The notes beneath the pieces are model-generated. The model saw only the letters and a program-made list of their open reading frames with translations, had not been told where the DNA came from and made no database searches. A stretch of DNA of 64,000 bases, from NCBI RefSeq assembly GCF_000423225.1, contig NZ_AUHO01000007.1, forward strand, positions 372,001 to 436,000, given 5' to 3'. This document shows, one piece after another, positions 16,035-24,552 of the stretch (positions are counted from its first letter, which is position 1; every line of letters starts with the position of its first letter). The position numbers and the translations under genes are program-made. Source of the stretch: Kaistia adipata DSM 17808. Its GTDB lineage: Bacteria > Pseudomonadota > Alphaproteobacteria > Rhizobiales > Kaistiaceae.

Positions 16035-17336
16035 ATGCTGAACTATGTGAGCCGGACCATCGGCGCGCTTGCGACGGCAGCCATGATCGGCGCCGGCGTG
16101 ACCGGCGCCGTCGCCGCGGAGGAGACGATCAAGGTCGGCGTCCTCCATTCGCTGTCGGGCACGATGGCGATCTCCGAAACCACGCTCAAGGACACCGTCC
16201 TCTTCCTGATCGACGAGCAGAACAAGAAGGGCGGCGTGCTGGGCAAGAAGCTCGAGGCGGTCGTCGTCGACCCGGCCTCGAACTGGCCGCTCTTCGCCGA
16301 GAAGGCGCGCGAGCTGATCAGCCAGAACAACGTCTCGGTCGTTTTCGGCTGCTGGACCTCGGTCTCCCGCAAGTCGGTACTGCCGGTGTTCAAGGAGCTG
16401 AACTCGATCCTGTTCTACCCCGTCCAGTATGAGGGCGAGGAGAGCGAGCGGAACGTCTTCTACACCGGCGCCGCGCCGAACCAGCAGGCGATCCCGGCCG
16501 TCGACTATCTGATGAGCGAGGAAGGCGGCGCCGTGAAGCGCTGGGTGCTCGAAGGCACCGACTACGTCTATCCGCGCACCACCAACAAGATCCTCGAGGC
16601 GTACCTGAAGTCGAAGGGCGTCGCCGCCGAGGACATCATGGTCAACTACACGCCGTTCGGCTTCTCCGACTGGCAGACCGAAGTCGCGGCGATCAAGAAG
16701 TTCGGCTCCGCCGGCAAGAAGACCGCCGTCGTCTCGACCGTCAACGGCGACGCCAACGTGCCGTTCTACAAGGAGCTCGGCAACCAGGGCATCAAGGCGA
16801 CCGACATCCCGGTCGTGGCCTTCTCGGTCGGCGAGGAAGAGCTGGCCGGCATCGACACCAAGCCGCTCGTCGGCCATCTCGCCGCCTGGAACTACTTCCA
16901 GTCCGTCGACACGCCGGAGAACGAGGAGTTCATCAAGAAGTGGCGCGCCTTCATCGGCAACGAGAAGCGCACCACCAACGACCCGATGGAAGCGACCGTC
17001 ATCGGCTTCAACGCCTGGGTGAAGGCGGTCGAGAAGGCCGGCACCACCGAGCCGGACGCGGTGATCGACGGCCTGATCGGTGTCTCCGTGCCGAACCTGA
17101 CCGGCGGCTTCTCCACCATCATGCCGAACCACCACATCACCAAGCCCGTCTATATCGGCGAAATCCAGGAAGACGGCCAGCTCGACGTGGTGTGGCAGAC
17201 CCCCGGCCTGGTGGTGGGCGACGAATGGTCCGACTACCTGCCGGACTCGAAGGACCTGATCGCCGATTGGCGCGCCCCGATGTCCTGCGGCAACTTCAAT
17301 GTCGCGACCGGCAAGTGCGGCGGCAAGGGTTCCTGA
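16035..17336 (+). CDS. urtA: Urea ABC transporter substrate-binding protein
   Basis: 433 residues with a signal peptide (1-27, cleavage after AVAA). The mature start EETIKVGVLHSLSGTMAIS and the VVDPASNWPLFAEKARELI block are characteristic of UrtA, the periplasmic Leu/Ile/Val-type binding protein for urea. It heads a five-gene urt operon for high-affinity urea uptake, normally induced by nitrogen limitation. A strong hairpin separates it from urtB. No urease genes are in the window. Confidence 0.96.
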   Translation: MLNYVSRTIGALATAAMIGAGVTGAVAAEETIKVGVLHSLSGTMAISETTLKDTVLFLIDEQNKKGGVLGKKLEAVVVDPASNWPLFAEKARELISQNNVSVVFGCWTSVSRKSVLPVFKELNSILFYPVQYEGEESERNVFYTGAAPNQQAIPAVDYLMSEEGGAVKRWVLEGTDYVYPRTTNKILEAYLKSKGVAAEDIMVNYTPFGFSDWQTEVAAIKKFGSAGKKTAVVSTVNGDANVPFYKELGNQGIKATDIPVVAFSVGEEELAGIDTKPLVGHLAAWNYFQSVDTPENEEFIKKWRAFIGNEKRTTNDPMEATVIGFNAWVKAVEKAGTTEPDAVIDGLIGVSVPNLTGGFSTIMPNHHITKPVYIGEIQEDGQLDVVWQTPGLVVGDEWSDYLPDSKDLIADWRAPMSCGNFNVATGKCGGKGS

Positions 17337-17360
17337 CCCCCGCCACAAGACCCGAGAAGA

Positions 17361-17385
17361 CGGGAGGCGGCGCGTCCGCCTCCCG
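17361..17385 (+). terminator. Intercistronic hairpin between urtA and urtB
   Basis: A perfect 10-bp stem (CGGGAGGCGG, 17361-17370; CCGCCTCCCG, 17376-17385) with a 5-nt loop lies 25 bp after the urtA stop. No T-run follows, so it more likely blocks 3' decay of urtA mRNA or attenuates transcription than ends it fully. Confidence 0.65.
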
Positions 17386-17453
17386 CATCATTCCGAAGGG
17401 ACTGCCCGACGCATCCCACGACCCAGCAGGGCTCCGCGCCCGAGGACAAATCC

Positions 17454-19076
17454 GTGGTCGACATGATCCAACGCTTCAAGGCCCTTCTCGCCATCCTGGC
17501 TCTCGTCCTCGTCGCCGCCATGCCGGCCCGCGCGGATGATCTGAAGCCGCTGGTCGACGGGCTCGGCAAGAACGGCTATGCGGCGCTGCGCGAGGCTATC
17601 GGCGCGCTGGCGGCGACCGGCGATCCGGCCGTGGCGCCCGTGCTGCAGGCGCTCGGCGCCGGCGATCTCTATGTGCGGAAATCCGATCGCGCCGTCTTCG
17701 CCGCGACCAAGGCGGATGGCGGCTTCGCCCTCAAGGATCCGCTCACCGGCGCCGACGCCGGCACAGCCGGTTCGCGCGACGTCGAGAAGATCAGGGTCAA
17801 CAACGCGGTGCGCGAGGCGGTGACATCAGCGCTTGGCTCGCTGACGCTGATGAGCGCCGATCCGGCCAAGCGCCGCGCCGCGGCGGCGGATGTGTTTAGG
17901 AACAGCGACCCCGCGCAGATCCCGCTGATCGACCAGGCGATATCAAAGGAGACCGACGCGGGCATCGCGACGACGCTGCAGATGGCGCGCGCCGCGGCCG
18001 TGCTGAAGTCGGACGCTCCCGACGCTGAGAAGGTCGCGGCGATCGCCGCGCTGCAGGCGAAAGGCGGCCGCGACGTGCTGGCGCAACTGACCGCGATCGA
18101 GGCCTCGGCGCCGGACGGCGCGGTCAAGGCGGCGGCGCAGACCGCGATCACCTCGATCCAAGGCACGCTCAAGCTCTGGGACGGCGCGCAGAACATCCTC
18201 TACGGCATCTCGCTCGGCTCGGTGCTGCTTCTGGCGGCAATCGGCCTCGCCATCACCTTCGGCGTGATGGGCGTCATCAACATGGCGCATGGCGAGATGG
18301 TCATGATCGGCGCCTACACGACCTTCGTCGTGCAGGAACTGATCCGCAACAACATGCCCTGGCTGTTCGACTGGTCGCTCGCCATCTCGCTGCCGCTCGC
18401 CTTCCTCGTCGCCGGCCTGGTCGGCGTGCTGATCGAGCGCATGGTGATCCGCTATCTCTACGGGCGCCCGCTCGAGACGCTGCTCGCCACCTGGGGCGTG
18501 TCGCTGATCCTGCAGCAGGCGGTGCGCACCTGGTTCGGTCCGAACAACCGCGAGGTCGGCAATCCGTCCTGGATGTCGGGCGCCTTCGAGCTCGGCAACC
18601 TGACCATCACCTACAACCGCATGTGGATCGTCGTCTTCGCGCTGGTCGTCTTCGCGACGCTGATGCTGGTGCTGAAGCGCACGCCCTTCGGCCTGCAGAC
18701 CCGCGCCGTGACGCAGAACCGGCCGATGGCGTCCTCGATGGGCATCCGCACGCCCTGGGTCGACGCGCTCACCTTCGGCCTCGGCTCGGGCATTGCCGGC
18801 ATCGCCGGCGTGGCGCTCAGCCAGATCGACAATGTCAGTCCCAATCTCGGCCAGGGCTACATCATCGACTCATTCATGGTCGTCGTGTTCGGCGGCGTCG
18901 GCAATCTCTGGGGCACGCTGGTCGGCGCCTTCACGCTCGGCATCGCCAACAAGTTCCTCGAGCCCTATGCCGGCGCGGTTCTCGGCAAGATCCTGGTCCT
19001 CGTCTTCATCATCCTGTTCATCCAGAAGCGCCCGCGCGGCCTGTTCGCGCTGAAGGGCCGGGCGGTGGAGGCATGA
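17454..19076 (+). CDS. urtB: Urea ABC transporter permease UrtB
   Basis: 540 residues from GTG 17454 (an ATG three codons later is equally possible). A signal-like helix (ARA cleavage) and about 220 hydrophilic, Ala-rich residues precede the LivH-type permease domain (from LYGISLGSVLLLAAIGLAIT). The extra N-terminal region is typical of UrtB compared with LivH. Eight or so membrane segments follow and include MGVINMAHGEMVMIGAY. It forms the channel with UrtC. Confidence 0.95.
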   Translation: MVDMIQRFKALLAILALVLVAAMPARADDLKPLVDGLGKNGYAALREAIGALAATGDPAVAPVLQALGAGDLYVRKSDRAVFAATKADGGFALKDPLTGADAGTAGSRDVEKIRVNNAVREAVTSALGSLTLMSADPAKRRAAAADVFRNSDPAQIPLIDQAISKETDAGIATTLQMARAAAVLKSDAPDAEKVAAIAALQAKGGRDVLAQLTAIEASAPDGAVKAAAQTAITSIQGTLKLWDGAQNILYGISLGSVLLLAAIGLAITFGVMGVINMAHGEMVMIGAYTTFVVQELIRNNMPWLFDWSLAISLPLAFLVAGLVGVLIERMVIRYLYGRPLETLLATWGVSLILQQAVRTWFGPNNREVGNPSWMSGAFELGNLTITYNRMWIVVFALVVFATLMLVLKRTPFGLQTRAVTQNRPMASSMGIRTPWVDALTFGLGSGIAGIAGVALSQIDNVSPNLGQGYIIDSFMVVVFGGVGNLWGTLVGAFTLGIANKFLEPYAGAVLGKILVLVFIILFIQKRPRGLFALKGRAVEA

Positions 19077-19115
19077 TTGCCCGGATGATCGCCGCGGCTG
19101 CGGCAGCCGCCAAAC

Positions 19116-19158
19116 CCTCATCCGGCTCCGCGAGCCGACCTCTCCCTCGGGGAGAAGG
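19116..19158. repeat. Short palindromic repeat between urtB and urtC
   Basis: The sequence CTCATCCGGCTCCGCGAGCC followed by CTCTCCCTCGGGGAGAAGG belongs to the same CTCTCCC-type family as copies near 0.05, 5.0 and 36.0 kb. It fills most of the 100-bp urtB-urtC gap. Confidence 0.55.
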
Positions 19159-19176
19159 CAAGAAAGGGCTCCCGAC

Positions 19177-20331
19177 ATGGTGACAAACTTCCTCCTGCGC
19201 GCACTCGACCGCCGCACCGCGATCGTGCTGATCGCCATCCTCGGCGTTGGCATCCTCTTGCCGGTGCTCAACCTGGCGACGGATCCGTCGAGCCCGTTCC
19301 ACGTGCCGACCTATGTGCTGACGCTGCTCGGCAAGTACCTGACCTATGCGCTGCTGGCACTCGCGGTCGATCTCGTCTGGGGCTTCTGCGGCATCCTCTC
19401 GCTCGGCCACGCCGCCTTCTTCGCGCTCGGCGGCTATGCCATGGGCATGTACCTGATGCGCCAGATCGGCGATCGCGGCACCTATGGCAATCCGCTGCTG
19501 CCGGATTTCATGGTGTTCCTGAACTGGAAGGAGCTGCCCTGGTTCTGGACCGGCTTCGACCATTTCTGGTTCGCCGCGATCCTGGTGCTCCTGGTGCCGG
19601 GCATCCTCGCCTTCGTCTTCGGCTGGTTCGCGTTCAGGAGCCGCGTCACCGGCGTCTATCTCTCGATCATCACCCAGGCGATGACCTATGCGCTGCTGCT
19701 CGCCTTCTTCCGCAACGACATGGGCTTCGGGGGTAACAACGGGTTAACGGACTTCAAGGAGATACTGGGCTTCGACATCCAGGCGGATACGACGCGCGGC
19801 GCGCTGTTCTTCGCCTCGGCGCTGGCGCTCGCCGCCGGGTTCTGGATCTGCCGCGCCGTGATCGCCTCGAAGTTCGGCAAGGTGCTGGTCGCCGTCCGCG
19901 ACGCCGAGAGCCGGACCCGCTTCATCGGCTACCGGGTCGAGGGCTACAAGCTCCTCGTCTGGACGCTCTCGGCCATGATGGCCGGCGTCGCCGGCGCGCT
20001 CTACGTGCCGCAGATCGGCATCATCAATCCCGGCGAGTTCGCACCCGCCAATTCGATCGAGGCTGTGATCTGGGTGGCGGTCGGCGGCCGCGGCACGCTG
20101 ATCGGCCCGATCGTCGGCGCGCTGCTCGTCAGTTTCGGCAAGACCTGGTTCACCAGCGGCATGCTCGCCGAATACTGGCTGTTCGTGCTCGGCGGCCTGT
20201 TCGTGCTCGTCACCCTGTTCCTGCCCAAGGGCGTCGTCGGCACGTTCCTGGCGCGCGACCGGAAGAAGCCGGCCGAGAAGCCGATCGAGGACGTCGTGGC
20301 GCCCGGCGCCGTCGGCCAGGCAGCGGAGTAA
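19177..20331 (+). CDS. urtC: Urea ABC transporter permease UrtC
   Basis: 384 residues, LivM-type inner-membrane permease with about 9-10 helices. ALAVDLVWGFCGILSLGHAAFFALGGY split over the early helices and the cytoplasmic loop RDAESRTRFIGYRVEGYK (EAA-like contact with the ATPases) fit UrtC. It lies 5 bp ahead of urtD. Confidence 0.95.
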   Translation: MVTNFLLRALDRRTAIVLIAILGVGILLPVLNLATDPSSPFHVPTYVLTLLGKYLTYALLALAVDLVWGFCGILSLGHAAFFALGGYAMGMYLMRQIGDRGTYGNPLLPDFMVFLNWKELPWFWTGFDHFWFAAILVLLVPGILAFVFGWFAFRSRVTGVYLSIITQAMTYALLLAFFRNDMGFGGNNGLTDFKEILGFDIQADTTRGALFFASALALAAGFWICRAVIASKFGKVLVAVRDAESRTRFIGYRVEGYKLLVWTLSAMMAGVAGALYVPQIGIINPGEFAPANSIEAVIWVAVGGRGTLIGPIVGALLVSFGKTWFTSGMLAEYWLFVLGGLFVLVTLFLPKGVVGTFLARDRKKPAEKPIEDVVAPGAVGQAAE

Positions 20332-20336
20332 GGCGA

Positions 20337-21113
20337 ATGACCAGCACGATCGAACCCGTCGCCCATGCCAAGGCCAAGGATTCGCTGCTCTATCTCGACG
20401 GCGTCAGCGTTTCCTTCGACGGCTTCAAGGCGCTGCGGGGCCTGTCGCTGGTGATCGAGCCTGGCGAGATGCGGGCGATCATCGGCCCGAACGGCGCCGG
20501 CAAGACGACGATGATGGACGTCATCACCGGCAAGACCAAGCCGGATTCGGGCGACGTCTATTTCGCCGGCGACACCGACCTGACCCGGCTCGACGAGGCG
20601 GCGATCGCCTCGCTCGGCATCGGTCGCAAGTTCCAGAAGCCGACCGTGTTCGAGAGCCACACGGTGTGGGACAATATCGACCTGGCGCTGGCCGGCGACC
20701 GCAAGCCCTTCGCCACCCTGTTCCACCGCACCTCGCAGGCCGAGATCGCGCGGGTGGAGGAAATCCTCGATACGATCCGCCTGACCGACAAGCGCGACTG
20801 GCTCGCCGCCAATCTCTCGCATGGCCAGAAGCAGTGGCTGGAGATTGGCATGCTCCTGGCGCAGGAGCCGAAGCTGCTGCTCGTCGACGAGCCGGCGGCG
20901 GGCATGACCGATGCCGAGACGGCCGAGACGGCGATCCTGCTCCAGGAGATCGCCAGGACAAAGTCGGTCGTCGTCGTCGAGCACGACATGACCTTCGTGC
21001 GCGACCTCGGGGTCAAGGTGACCGTGCTGCATGAGGGCTCCGTCCTTTCGGAGGGCTCCCTCGACGCGGCCTCCGCCGACCCCAAGGTCATCGAAGTCTA
21101 TTTGGGGCGGTAG
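20337..21113 (+). CDS. urtD: Urea ABC transporter ATP-binding protein UrtD
   Basis: 258 residues, LivG-type ATPase. Walker A is GPNGAGKTT, the signature is LSHGQKQWLEIG in place of the usual LSGGQ, as in other UrtD proteins, and Walker B is LLLVDEPAAGMT. It pairs with UrtE to drive urea uptake through UrtBC. Confidence 0.95.
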   Translation: MTSTIEPVAHAKAKDSLLYLDGVSVSFDGFKALRGLSLVIEPGEMRAIIGPNGAGKTTMMDVITGKTKPDSGDVYFAGDTDLTRLDEAAIASLGIGRKFQKPTVFESHTVWDNIDLALAGDRKPFATLFHRTSQAEIARVEEILDTIRLTDKRDWLAANLSHGQKQWLEIGMLLAQEPKLLLVDEPAAGMTDAETAETAILLQEIARTKSVVVVEHDMTFVRDLGVKVTVLHEGSVLSEGSLDAASADPKVIEVYLGR

Positions 21114-21282
21114 CGATGGCGCGGAAGTCCACCGGCCAACGCCCCGCTGATCTGCAGCCGGAACCGTTGCAGCGGGCTTCGCAGGATGAGCCGAAAAAAT
21201 CACGGCGCGCCGCCGCCTGGAGCCTCGCTCTGGCGAGATGGGCGGAAGCGTCGGAAGAGCCGGAAGCCGGGAAGGGCTGATC

Positions 21283-21978
21283 ATGCTGGAAGTCAGGAAC
21301 GTCGATCTTCACTATGGCGCCGCGCAGGCGTTGCGCCATGTCTCGCTGACCGCCGAAATCGGCCAGGTGACCTGCCTGATGGGGCGGAACGGCGTCGGCA
21401 AGACGAGCCTGTTGCGGGCGGTCGTCGGGCAAAAGCCGATCTCGGGCGGCGAGATCCTGTGGGAGGGCAAGCCGCTCGGCCGCATGGCACCGCACGAGCG
21501 GGCCAAGGCTGGCATCGCCTATGTGCCGCAGGGGCGCGAGGTGTTCCCGTTGCTCTCGGTGAAGGAAAACCTCGAGACAGGCTATGCGCCGCTGCCGCGG
21601 CGTGAACGCCACGTTCCCGACTATGTCTTCGATCTGTTTCCGGTGCTGAAGGACATGCTGCGCCGGCGCGGCGGCGACCTGTCAGGCGGTCAGCAGCAGC
21701 AATTGGCGATCGGGCGCGCGCTGGTGACGCGGCCGCGCCTTCTCGTCCTCGATGAGCCGACGGAGGGCATCCAGCCGTCGATCATCAAGGACATAGGCCG
21801 CGCGATCGAATGGTTGCGCGCACAGGGGACCATGGCGATCCTCCTGGTCGAGCAATATTTCGATTTCGCGCATGAACTGGCCGATCGTTTCGCTGTGATG
21901 GATCGCGGCGAGATCGTCGTTTCGGGCACGCAATCCGAAATGGGCTCGGAACAAGTCCGCGCCCACCTCACCGTATGA
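21283..21978 (+). CDS. urtE: Urea ABC transporter ATP-binding protein UrtE
   Basis: 231 residues from ATG 21283; an upstream in-frame start would add 15 residues without family support. LivF-type ATPase with Walker A GRNGVGKTS, signature LSGGQQQQLAIGRAL and Walker B LLVLDEPTEGIQPS. The 169-bp gap after urtD is larger than elsewhere in the operon and holds no clear gene. Its 3' end overlaps a convergent small gene by 11 bp. Confidence 0.95.
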   Translation: MLEVRNVDLHYGAAQALRHVSLTAEIGQVTCLMGRNGVGKTSLLRAVVGQKPISGGEILWEGKPLGRMAPHERAKAGIAYVPQGREVFPLLSVKENLETGYAPLPRRERHVPDYVFDLFPVLKDMLRRRGGDLSGGQQQQLAIGRALVTRPRLLVLDEPTEGIQPSIIKDIGRAIEWLRAQGTMAILLVEQYFDFAHELADRFAVMDRGEIVVSGTQSEMGSEQVRAHLTV

Positions 21979-22171
21979 AGCAACGCTCCATCGCCTCAAG
22001 ATCGCGGGCCCGCGTGGTCCGCGGATCGGCCTTGCGCTCCAGCTTGCGATAGAGCGCGCGGATATCGTCTGAATGCACGCCGTCACTCGCCATGAGCATC
22101 GCGATGATGGGCTCGTGCAGCAGTTCGTTGAGTGACGCCTCCCGTGGGAAGCAGGCGGTGGAAACGTCCAT
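21968..22171 (-). CDS. Small conserved-looking hypothetical protein (67 aa)
   Basis: ATG 22171 has AGGAG 8 nt upstream, which marks it as a real gene. The 67 residues are mixed polar and hydrophobic with likely helices (ASLNELLHEPIIAMLMASDGV, DDIRALYRKLE) and no signal or membrane segment. I do not recognise the family with certainty; the pattern resembles short hypothetical proteins common in Hyphomicrobiales. It is convergent with urtE and overlaps its last 11 bp. Confidence 0.6.
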   Translation of the reverse strand: MDVSTACFPREASLNELLHEPIIAMLMASDGVHSDDIRALYRKLERKADPRTTRARDLEAMERCFIR

Positions 22172-22320
22172 GACGGTTTCTCCTGATCTCGCTTCTAGCC
22201 TCATACTAAACAGGTTTTTGCGTGGGTTTTATGACGCCGGTCACAAGCGGGGTTCACATTCGCTTGAGGCCGGCGGGCCGTCGCGCCTGTGAACCCTACG
22301 TGTTGGTTTGCCGAGGAAAT

Positions 22321-22728
22321 TCAACGGCAGTCGGCAGACAAAACGCCGGGCGTGATGATCGTGCCCGCGACGGCGAAGCCTGCGCTGCCGGACTGGTCCA
22401 GCGTTGTGCCGTCCATGGTGATGTCGCTCGACGACATGATGACCATCAGGTCCATCGTCCGCTCGGCCATGGAGTCGTCGATCGTCAGGTTGCGGATCGA
22501 CGCATCCTGGATGCCGACGAACTGGACCGCCTCGCGCCGCGTATTGCTGACCGAGACGTTCTCGGGGGTCAGGCCGGTCGTCGGATTGGGGGCGTATTTC
22601 TGCCAGTCGTCGTCGATATGAACTGGGCGTTGGCGAAGATGCCGTAGGTGACGTTCGAGATCTCGTGGATCGTCATGTCGGTGGCCGAAAACAGCGAGAT
22701 CGCCGTACTGTGCCGGGATTTGAAGCAA
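22321..22728 (-). pseudogene. Remnant of a right-handed beta-helix protein, frameshifted
   Basis: The reading frame ending at 22321 encodes beta-helix-like repeats (GLTPENVSVSNTRREAVQFV, IQDASIRNLTIDD, SSSDITMDGTTLDQSG). Upstream of about 22605-22625 the same style of repeat continues only in another frame (SATDMTIHEISNVTYGIF), showing a frameshift inside a run of GAC/GTC triplets. There is no N-terminus, signal peptide or start: sequence similarity ends near the dgoA terminator. This is the 3' remnant of a larger secreted or polysaccharide-active protein. Confidence 0.65.
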
Positions 22729-22730
22729 AA

Positions 22731-22755
22731 CCGCCCGGCTATCGTTGCCGGGCGG
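22731..22755 (-). terminator. Rho-independent terminator of dgoKA
   Basis: A perfect 9-bp GC stem (CCGCCCGGC 22731-22739; GCCGGGCGG 22747-22755) with a 7-nt loop is followed on the minus strand by TTTTGC. It lies 59 bp past the dgoA stop. Confidence 0.85.
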
Positions 22756-22814
22756 TACAGATTCGAATCAAGTTTTTGAAAACAAATATTTTTTCGAGTT
22801 GGACTGACGTGAGA

Positions 22815-23453
22815 CTACGCAGCAGCAGCCGCCTGTGCGACGGCGAAGGCGGCCACCAGCTTGGCGGCGCGCTCGCCGATTTCGGCGGCCGTCATGCCGG
22901 GCTTGTAGATGTTCGAGCCGATGCCGAATCCGGCGCAACCGACCTTGATGAAGTCGGCGAAGTTGCCCTCGTTGGCGCCGCCGACGGCGAGCACCGGGAC
23001 ATGCTTCGGCAGAACCGCCTTCATCGCCTTGATGCCGGCGGTGCCGATCAGTTCGGCCGGGAAGAACTTGAGCGCGTCGGCGCCCGCGGCGAGCGCCGCG
23101 AAGGCCTCCGTCGGCGTGAATACGCCGGGATAGGAGACCATGCCGAGCGCCTTCGTTTTGCGGATGACGGCAGGGTCGGCGTTCGGGGACACAATGAGTT
23201 CGCCGCCGATGTCCTTGACCGCCTGGACCTGTTCCTCGGTCAGCACGGTACCGGCGCCGACCTTGGCGCGGCCGGCGGCGCGCTTCACCATCCGCTCGAT
23301 CGAGACGAGCGGATCGGGCGAATTGAGCGGTACTTCGATCAGCGTGATGCCGGCCGCGACCAGCGCGTCGAAGGCCGCATCGGCCTCCTCCGGCTTGATG
23401 CCGCGCAGGATGGCGATGATGGGAACGTGGTTGCCGAAGAGGGGATGGGTCAT
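22815..23453 (-). CDS. dgoA: 2-dehydro-3-deoxy-6-phosphogalactonate aldolase
   Basis: 212 residues, KDPG/KDPGal aldolase family. PIIAILRGI at the N-terminus, the catalytic Glu region in LIEVPLNSP, VGAGTV, and the Schiff-base Lys in ALKFFPAE are present; LNSP and PAE favour the phosphogalactonate enzyme over KDPG aldolase. It cleaves 2-dehydro-3-deoxy-6-phosphogalactonate to pyruvate and glyceraldehyde 3-phosphate. It follows dgoK by 23 bp and ends at a strong terminator. Confidence 0.92.
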   Translation of the reverse strand: MTHPLFGNHVPIIAILRGIKPEEADAAFDALVAAGITLIEVPLNSPDPLVSIERMVKRAAGRAKVGAGTVLTEEQVQAVKDIGGELIVSPNADPAVIRKTKALGMVSYPGVFTPTEAFAALAAGADALKFFPAELIGTAGIKAMKAVLPKHVPVLAVGGANEGNFADFIKVGCAGFGIGSNIYKPGMTAAEIGERAAKLVAAFAVAQAAAAA

Positions 23454-23476
23454 GACAATCGTTTCTTGGCGGGATT

Positions 23477-24409
23477 TCAGATGAGGCCGTTGGCGCGGGC
23501 GATGCGGACGAGGCCGCGGCGGACCAGCGCGCCGCCGTCGCGGGTCTCGGCGGCGTGGCCGGCGACGCCGAAGGCGGCGTGATAGGAGCGCGCCAGCGTG
23601 CGCGAGCCGATGATGCGGATCGGCCGGTCGGAATCGAGCAGGCCGACCTGGCGGGCCGCCGCGATCTCGCCGCCGATGACCAGGCCGGAGAGGTAGGCGA
23701 GGTTGTCATCGCCCGAGACGCCGTCCAGCAACTGCCGGACCCGGACCGAGAAGATCGCGGCGAGGAAGGGCAGGCCCTCCAGCACGCTGCGGCGAACCGC
23801 GAGCGCGAAGTCGGCCGAGCCGGCGATATCGTCGGAATCCTCGGCCACCGAGTGCCGCAGCAGCGACTTGCGTGCCAGGAGCTCGAACACCTCGCCGGTC
23901 AGGAAGGTCTGGAACGTCGTGATCGTGCCGTTCTCGATCGCGGCCCATTTGGAATGCGTGCCGGGGAGGATGGCGATGCCGTTGAAGTCGGGCTCCTCCT
24001 CCATCAGGCCGACCAACTGGGTCTCCTCGCCGCGAATGACGTCGCCGTCGCGCGCTTCCGAGCGCAGCACCAGGCCGGGCACGATCGCCATCGGCCGATG
24101 GTCGGCGGTCTGGAACTTGAGCAGCCCGTCGGCGAGGCGGTCCGGAGAGGTCGGAACGCTGACATAGGCCGCCTCGTGCCAGCCCTGCCGGCTGCCGACC
24201 ATGCCGGCCATGATCGCCGGCACCTTCGGCCAGGCGGCGACGAGCGTGTTGAACGCCTCTTCGTGGCCGACGCCGCCGAGCGCGCCGATGCCGTCCGCGC
24301 TGTCCGCCTCGGCGAGGATGGCGCCGTCCATGTCGAGCAGCATGGCGCGGCAGCGCGTGGTACCCCAGTCGACGGCGATCAGGGCGGCGTTGGCGAAGGC
24401 GGCGGGCAT
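23477..24409 (-). CDS. dgoK: 2-dehydro-3-deoxygalactonokinase
   Basis: 310 residues of the DgoK family: IAVDWGTTRCRAMLLD (phosphate-binding loop), MAGMVGSRQGW, LPGTHSKWA and FLTGEVFELL are all conserved blocks. It phosphorylates 2-dehydro-3-deoxygalactonate, the step before DgoA. The pathway usually also needs a galactonate dehydratase and a dehydrogenase, neither of which is in the window. Confidence 0.94.
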   Translation of the reverse strand: MPAAFANAALIAVDWGTTRCRAMLLDMDGAILAEADSADGIGALGGVGHEEAFNTLVAAWPKVPAIMAGMVGSRQGWHEAAYVSVPTSPDRLADGLLKFQTADHRPMAIVPGLVLRSEARDGDVIRGEETQLVGLMEEEPDFNGIAILPGTHSKWAAIENGTITTFQTFLTGEVFELLARKSLLRHSVAEDSDDIAGSADFALAVRRSVLEGLPFLAAIFSVRVRQLLDGVSGDDNLAYLSGLVIGGEIAAARQVGLLDSDRPIRIIGSRTLARSYHAAFGVAGHAAETRDGGALVRRGLVRIARANGLI

Positions 24410-24552
24410 TCTTCTCGATCCGTTGGTTCTAGCGACGGTGGATATGGAATGGTTGTTCGATGATCGGGCGGCGCTGTCAAGGCGCGCGGCGGCGCGACAA
24501 AACGGTCCTGCACCGGGCGGACGACACGGGGAGAGGGCGATGGGGCGCGGGC

